From: an uncultured Bacilli bacterium
Lineage (GTDB): Bacteria; Bacillota_I; Bacilli_A; RF39; UBA660
Direction of reading: 5' to 3'
Length of the DNA: 8,553 nt
NCBI GenBank assembly: GCA_944329505.1
Contig: CALVIJ010000033.1
Span: forward strand, 1-8,553
Part shown: positions 4,904 through 8,553 of the stretch, piece after piece
Layout: every line of letters starts with the position of its first letter
Position numbering within the stretch: position 1 is the first letter of the stretch
Position numbers and translations under genes: made by a program
The notes under the pieces: generated by a model
The model's input: the letters and a program-made list of their open reading frames with translations, nothing else
Told to the model about the DNA's origin: nothing
Database searches by the model: none

Positions 4904-5624
4904 ACCTTTTTTTTAATATTTCTCGCTCCGAGACATACCTAATTCCATCATAAAATAAATGCCTATAATCTCTCTTCATTTTACTAACATCAAGCGAATA
5001 AATTTTCTTAATTTTCTTAAACTGATAATTTTTCAAATATCTCTCCAATAAAAATCTATTAAATAAACTTTCGTGATTTTTTATTTCCAAAAAAATCCTT
5101 GCTAATAAAAAAAGTAAAATCAAAACCAAAATCAAATTAAATTCACTCTCTAATACTAAAACACCTATCGTAACAATTGAAATTATAATAATCAACAAAT
5201 GACTACGTTTAAAACTTGTCATTTTATTTAAACCTAAATTTAATATCTTAGAACCATCCAAAGGATAAATCGGCAACAAATTAAAACATAAAATAGTCAA
5301 ACTATAATATAAAGCTTCATTTAAACCAAAATAATAAAGTAAAAATGTAAAAACAATTTGAAATATTGGACCCATTATCACAATCCAAAATTCTTCTATA
5401 ATCTTTCGATTTAAATCTTCATTAAAAATAGTTAATGCTCCAAACGGTAATAGTATAACGCTTTCTATTTTCCATTTAAATAAAATTCCCATCAAAATAT
5501 GGCCAAACTCATGAACAATAATAATAAGACTAAATACAATGAATCCTTTAAAATGACCAGTAATTACCGAAATAAAAGCTGCTACATAATAAAAAAGATG
5601 TACCTTAAATATATTTTTTATAAT
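4881..5624 (-). CDS. spoIVFB: SpoIVFB-like site-2 protease (M50) with no standard start codon
   Basis: Membrane-embedded zinc metalloprotease of the SpoIVFB/S2P type, which cuts substrates within the membrane (pro-sigma-K in B. subtilis). The frame is open from 5624: IFKVHLFYY and ITGHFKGF match the family N-terminus, and HEFGH (residues 38-42) is the zinc motif. NLLPIYPLDG with the third metal ligand Asp123 follows. Four to six hydrophobic segments and a basic C-terminal tail are present; total is 247 residues. No ATG, GTG or TTG lies upstream of HEFGH; the first TTG-ATG (5495-5490) would remove it. An ATT at 5624-5622 sits where relatives start, giving a leader MIKNIFKVH if read as Met, with a weak GGAAAG 7 nt upstream. 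It overlaps the spoIVFA end by 20 nt. Non-standard initiation, coupling or a point mutation are possible. Confidence 0.82.
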   Translation of the reverse strand: MIKNIFKVHLFYYVAAFISVITGHFKGFIVFSLIIIVHEFGHILMGILFKWKIESVILLPFGALTIFNEDLNRKIIEEFWIVIMGPIFQIVFTFLLYYFGLNEALYYSLTILCFNLLPIYPLDGSKILNLGLNKMTSFKRSHLLIIIISIVTIGVLVLESEFNLILVLILLFLLARIFLEIKNHESLFNRFLLERYLKNYQFKKIKKIYSLDVSKMKRDYRHLFYDGIRYVSEREILKKRFDFKGKL

Positions 5625-6162
5625 CTAAAGTCTTTCCATCTTCGGTAAATACTAAATACATTTTACTACCATTAGCCTCACCTAAAATATCCCCTGTTTT
5701 CAAATAATCATACATACTTACCTTTATTTCCTTAAGATTAGCATACCAAACCTCAATACCATCACCTTGCTGAACAACAACCGTATTACCGTATCCATCT
5801 TTTTCACCAGCAAACACTACTATTCCACTTTTAATAACAGGTATAACATAATTGTCAGAGACTGTCAGTTCTACTCCATCCTTATAAGCCTTACTATCTT
5901 CATACTCTATTTTAGTAGATGAGACCAAAGCCGTTTTATCTGTCCCAGTCAAAGGTAAAGATGAACCAAATAATTTTTCATAAACAGCATTCACCTCCGC
6001 AAAACTAAAATGATTTTGAAAAACATACTTATATAAATTTTCTCTTAAACTAGGACTAGCTTTCAAAGTAATTAAAATTCCTAATAATAATACAACACAA
6101 ACTAAAAACTTACTAAGTAATTTACTTGCTAAACTTACTTTCTTTTTTTCTTTCCTCGACAT
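5605..6162 (-). CDS. spoIVFA: SpoIVFA-like membrane-anchored degenerate M23/LytM protein
   Basis: The partner that holds and regulates SpoIVFB in B. subtilis, encoded directly upstream of it there as here. The 185-residue protein has a basic N-terminus (MSRKEKKK), one membrane segment (about 17-33), a linker, and a LytM-like domain from about 105. VIKSGIVVFAGEKDGYGNTV is the typical LytM strand pair. The zinc ligands are replaced: Gln132 stands where QHG has His, and Asn142 where YAHL has His. So it is probably not a peptidase but a binding domain, as known for SpoIVFA. It is shorter than the Bacillus protein (about 260 residues). The ATG at 6162 has AGGTGAT 3 nt upstream. It is divergent from murF. 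A sporulation role here is inferred from synteny only. Confidence 0.8.
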   Translation of the reverse strand: MSRKEKKKVSLASKLLSKFLVCVVLLLGILITLKASPSLRENLYKYVFQNHFSFAEVNAVYEKLFGSSLPLTGTDKTALVSSTKIEYEDSKAYKDGVELTVSDNYVIPVIKSGIVVFAGEKDGYGNTVVVQQGDGIEVWYANLKEIKVSMYDYLKTGDILGEANGSKMYLVFTEDGKTLDYKKYI

Positions 6163-6248
6163 ATTATCACCTATAATACCTTATTTAATTAATTACATAT
6201 TTAGAACCATTTCTAGGCATTCACATATATTATTTTAGGTGATTAATT
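6163..6248. promoter_or_regulatory. Divergent intergenic region spoIVFA / murF
   Basis: This 86-bp AT-rich spacer must hold both promoters. Plausible -10 elements are TATATT or TATTAT (6226-6233, plus) and TATTAT directly before the spoIVFA ribosome binding site (minus). Neither has a good -35. A short inverted repeat, TAGAA-CCAT-TTCTA (6202-6215), lies between them. I cannot assign a regulator. Confidence 0.35.
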
Positions 6249-7553
6249 ATGAACATAATAGATATTTTAAATATAACTAAAGGTACACTAATAAACAAAA
6301 TAAACCTAAATGTCAACATCGGTAAATTTAAAATAAACAGCAAAGAGATTAATAAAGGTGACTGTTACATCGCCTTAATTGGTAATACAGACGGCCATAA
6401 ATATATTAAAGAAGCTATAAAAAATGGGGCTTCCTTAATTATTGTTAGTAAAAAAGTATCATTTAATATACCAACCATTCTAGTTCAAAATACTACTAAG
6501 GTATTAGGCACTATAGCAACTTTCATAAGAAAAACATATAACCCTAAAGTTATTGCCATAACTGGAAGCGTTGGAAAAACAACTACTAGAGAACTTATAT
6601 ATACAGTATTAAAAACCAAATACAAATGTCATCAAAGTCAAAAAAACTATAATAACCACATCGGAGTACCACTAACTATATTTGATTTAAATAAAAATGA
6701 TGAAATTGCTATAATTGAAATGGGTATGAATCATTTCAGCGAAATAAAATACTTATCAAAAATGGTCACTCCAGATATTGCGGTAATAACAAATATTGGT
6801 ACCTCACATATTGGAAATCTAGGTAGTAAAAAAAACATTTTAAAAGCGAAACTAGAAATTAAAGAAGGTTTAAAAGGTCCTTTATTCGTAAATGGTGATG
6901 ATGAATTATTAAAAAAAGAAAAAGCATATAAAAGTGGGTTTAACAAAAATAATCATCTAATCGCCCACAACTTATCATCAACCTTAACCCAATCTTCTTT
7001 CGATATAAATATTAATGACAAAATATACAAAATAAATATAAACTTGCCAGCTCATCTCATAAACAATGTCCTTATAGCCATTCATATTGGTCTATATTTA
7101 AACATTGATATAAATACTATAATCAAAGCATTAAACGAATACCAAAGCTTTGATATGCGAATGAACATTATAAAAGACAAAAATAATAATACCATTATAA
7201 ACGACTGTTACAACTCATCTTTAGAATCGTTAACTGGAGTTTTAAAACTCATCCAAAACGAAAAACAAAATAAATTATTATTTTTAGGAGACATAAATGA
7301 ATTAGGTGATTTCTCTGCTCAAATTCACAAAACAATCCCGATGTTATTAGATAAAATAAGTAATAAAAATGTTATTTTAATCGGTAAAGAAATGAATAAA
7401 TTAAATTATAAAAATGCCCTTTACTTTAAAAATTACATCGACACCATCAATTACTTAAAAACAAAACAAATAAAAAACACTTTAATATTAATTAAAGCAT
7501 CTAGAAGTTTAAAATTAGAAAATATTACTAATTTTCTTATAAAACAAAATTAA
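6249..7553 (+). CDS. murF: UDP-MurNAc-tripeptide--D-alanyl-D-alanine ligase MurF
   Basis: MurF adds D-Ala-D-Ala to UDP-MurNAc-tripeptide with ATP, the last cytoplasmic step of peptidoglycan peptide assembly. The 434-residue protein has the three Mur-ligase domains. The N-terminal UDP-binding domain contains INKGDCYIALIG and the DGHKYI segment. The ATP domain has the P-loop TGSVGKTTTRE (105-115), NYNNHIGVPLT (133-143), EMGMN (157-161), TNIGTSHIGNLGS (181-193), and the AKLEIKEG lysine region near 200. The C-terminal domain has NDCYNSSLES (the usual NDAYNAxPxS) and LGDINELGDFS. Its presence shows a cell wall and separates the organism from wall-less Mollicutes. AGGTGATT precedes the ATG. The 3' end overlaps the convergent rel gene by 4 bp, and no ligase motif is missing. 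Confidence 0.96.
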   Translation: MNIIDILNITKGTLINKINLNVNIGKFKINSKEINKGDCYIALIGNTDGHKYIKEAIKNGASLIIVSKKVSFNIPTILVQNTTKVLGTIATFIRKTYNPKVIAITGSVGKTTTRELIYTVLKTKYKCHQSQKNYNNHIGVPLTIFDLNKNDEIAIIEMGMNHFSEIKYLSKMVTPDIAVITNIGTSHIGNLGSKKNILKAKLEIKEGLKGPLFVNGDDELLKKEKAYKSGFNKNNHLIAHNLSSTLTQSSFDININDKIYKININLPAHLINNVLIAIHIGLYLNIDINTIIKALNEYQSFDMRMNIIKDKNNNTIINDCYNSSLESLTGVLKLIQNEKQNKLLFLGDINELGDFSAQIHKTIPMLLDKISNKNVILIGKEMNKLNYKNALYFKNYIDTINYLKTKQIKNTLILIKASRSLKLENITNFLIKQN

Positions 7554-8553
7554 TTTCTAAACTTTTTATCAAATTCCCTAATTAATCTTTTAGCTCTCAT
7601 CGTCTTAGCTTTATCTTGCCAATCCAATCTAGGACCCAAAGAACGTGAATCTGTCAAAATTCTAACTCTATCTTTATTTTGCAATCTATAATCCATATTC
7701 ACCACTTCGTCATTAACAATAACACCTATCATAGTATTTCCAATCTCAGTGTGTAATTTATAAGCAAAATCAATAGGTGTACTACCATTTGGCAATTCCA
7801 CAATATCTCCCTTTGTTGTATAAACATAAATAGATTGATCAAATAGTTCTTTCTTTACCATATTTACAAACTCACTATTATCAGTGGTCATTGCATTTAA
7901 TTCATTGATAGATTTAAAAAATTGAAAATGTTTTTTTAAATCATTCTGCATTGACGCACTCGCATCATCTTTATGCAAATCCCAATAAGCCGGAAGCCCA
8001 AAAGTATTTATTTTTTCCATTTCATTAGTCCTAATCTGCATTTGTACTAAATAATCATTAGGTCCAAACACCGTGGTATGCAAAGAATGATACATATTAG
8101 TTTTAGGTTGTGCGATATAATCTTTAAATCTACTATTAATTGGTGGATACTCACTATGAATCAGTCCTAAAGCTAAATAACAAGATTTAATATCATCAAC
8201 TATTATCTTAATAGCCAGCAAATCATGAACATCCATGATTTTTTTACCTTTATTCATTTGTTTATACAATCCATAAATACTTTTTATACGTTCTTTATGT
8301 TCAAAAGGAATATTATTGTCAGCTAAAATATTGCCAATATCTTCCAGGATTTTTTTAATGACACCTTCTGCATCATCTTTAATCTGTTCTAAAGCATCTT
8401 CAATACTTTTATATATATCAGGTTTCAAATAATATAATGATAAATCTTCTAATTCTGATTTAATTTGGTATATTCCTAAATAATAAGCTAGCGGCACAAA
8501 TATCTCCATAGTTTCTACAGCATTCTCTTTTTGCTTAAATTCACTTTTATATT
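7550..8553 (-). CDS. rel: RelA/SpoT homologue (RSH), N-terminus outside window, C-terminally short
   Basis: Bifunctional Rel proteins make and degrade (p)ppGpp. The frame is open to the right edge (last visible residues YKSEFKQKENAVET before the Met at 8509), so the HD hydrolase domain lies mostly outside. Counting that Met as 1, visible parts are the hydrolase-synthetase linker (ETMEIFVPLAYYLGIYQIK), a synthetase domain (about 70-178; RFKDYIAQPKTNMYHSLHTT at 127-146) and a TGS domain (about 226-286). The protein ends about 33 residues after TGS, without the helical, zinc-finger and ACT domains of a full Rel of about 730 residues. Synthetase residues differ from consensus: ExQIRT has Gln156 for Glu, AAHW has Tyr175 for His, and the YRKM lysine is Gln84. 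Asp130 of FKDY is kept. Synthesis may be lost while hydrolysis, unseen here, could remain. Confidence 0.93.
   Translation of the reverse strand, partial: YKSEFKQKENAVETMEIFVPLAYYLGIYQIKSELEDLSLYYLKPDIYKSIEDALEQIKDDAEGVIKKILEDIGNILADNNIPFEHKERIKSIYGLYKQMNKGKKIMDVHDLLAIKIIVDDIKSCYLALGLIHSEYPPINSRFKDYIAQPKTNMYHSLHTTVFGPNDYLVQMQIRTNEMEKINTFGLPAYWDLHKDDASASMQNDLKKHFQFFKSINELNAMTTDNSEFVNMVKKELFDQSIYVYTTKGDIVELPNGSTPIDFAYKLHTEIGNTMIGVIVNDEVVNMDYRLQNKDRVRILTDSRSLGPRLDWQDKAKTMRAKRLIREFDKKFRN

Noticed and set aside
6731..6946. 71-codon open frame on the minus strand
   Set aside because: Antisense to the conserved ATP-binding domain of murF; apparent hydrophobic stretches are mirror products of AT-rich codons.

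Overview
This is a low-GC, AT-biased bacterial chromosome segment. Shine-Dalgarno sites are strong and often extended (AGGTGAT or AGGAGG), and promoters look like sigma-A sites. Gene content and order point to Firmicutes, class Bacilli. In particular, spoIVFA-spoIVFB-rplU-prp-rpmA is the order I know from Bacillus subtilis, and L27 carries the Firmicutes N-terminal extension that Prp removes. The AT bias and the mTERF-like helical-repeat protein suggest an uncultured gut lineage near Erysipelotrichales, RFN20 or RF39; that placement is inference. Trp is written TGG throughout and TGA ends nusB and spoIVFB, so the genetic code is standard.

Layout from left to right. At 1-28 the start of a further minus-strand gene may run off the edge. 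Positions 174-2070 hold a tightly coupled minus-strand operon, nusB-xseA-xseB (transcription antitermination factor and both exonuclease VII subunits), with its own extended -10 promoter and a terminator at 101-127. Positions 2124-3422 hold three small minus-strand genes: a Flp-type pilin-like peptide, a three-helix membrane protein, and an mTERF-like repeat protein split by a frameshift. A short DUF192 gene lies on the plus strand (3565-3846), divergent from the pilin and convergent with rpmA. Positions 3891-6162 carry spoIVFA, spoIVFB, rplU (with its own promoter and a structured leader), prp and rpmA on the minus strand. murF (6249-7553, plus) is divergent from spoIVFA. It overlaps the end of a rel/RSH gene by 4 bp; that gene enters from the right edge on the minus strand.

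Window functions are mainly housekeeping: ribosomal proteins and L27 maturation, rRNA transcription, DNA repair, peptidoglycan precursor synthesis and stringent response. I see no phage, CRISPR, transposon or defence system.

The unusual content is a set of lesions or recoding candidates in recognisable genes. (1) rpmA has an in-frame TAA two codons after the predicted Prp cleavage site. (2) spoIVFB has no ATG, GTG or TTG upstream of its HEFGH zinc motif; an ATT sits where the start is expected. (3) The mTERF-like gene is split at an A7 run. (4) The RSH protein has lost conserved (p)ppGpp-synthetase residues and its whole C-terminal regulatory region. The first three could be assembly errors, gene decay or real recoding. 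The fourth consists of several independent in-frame changes and is less likely to be an artefact. An A11 tract inside the pilin promoter spacer is a candidate expression switch.
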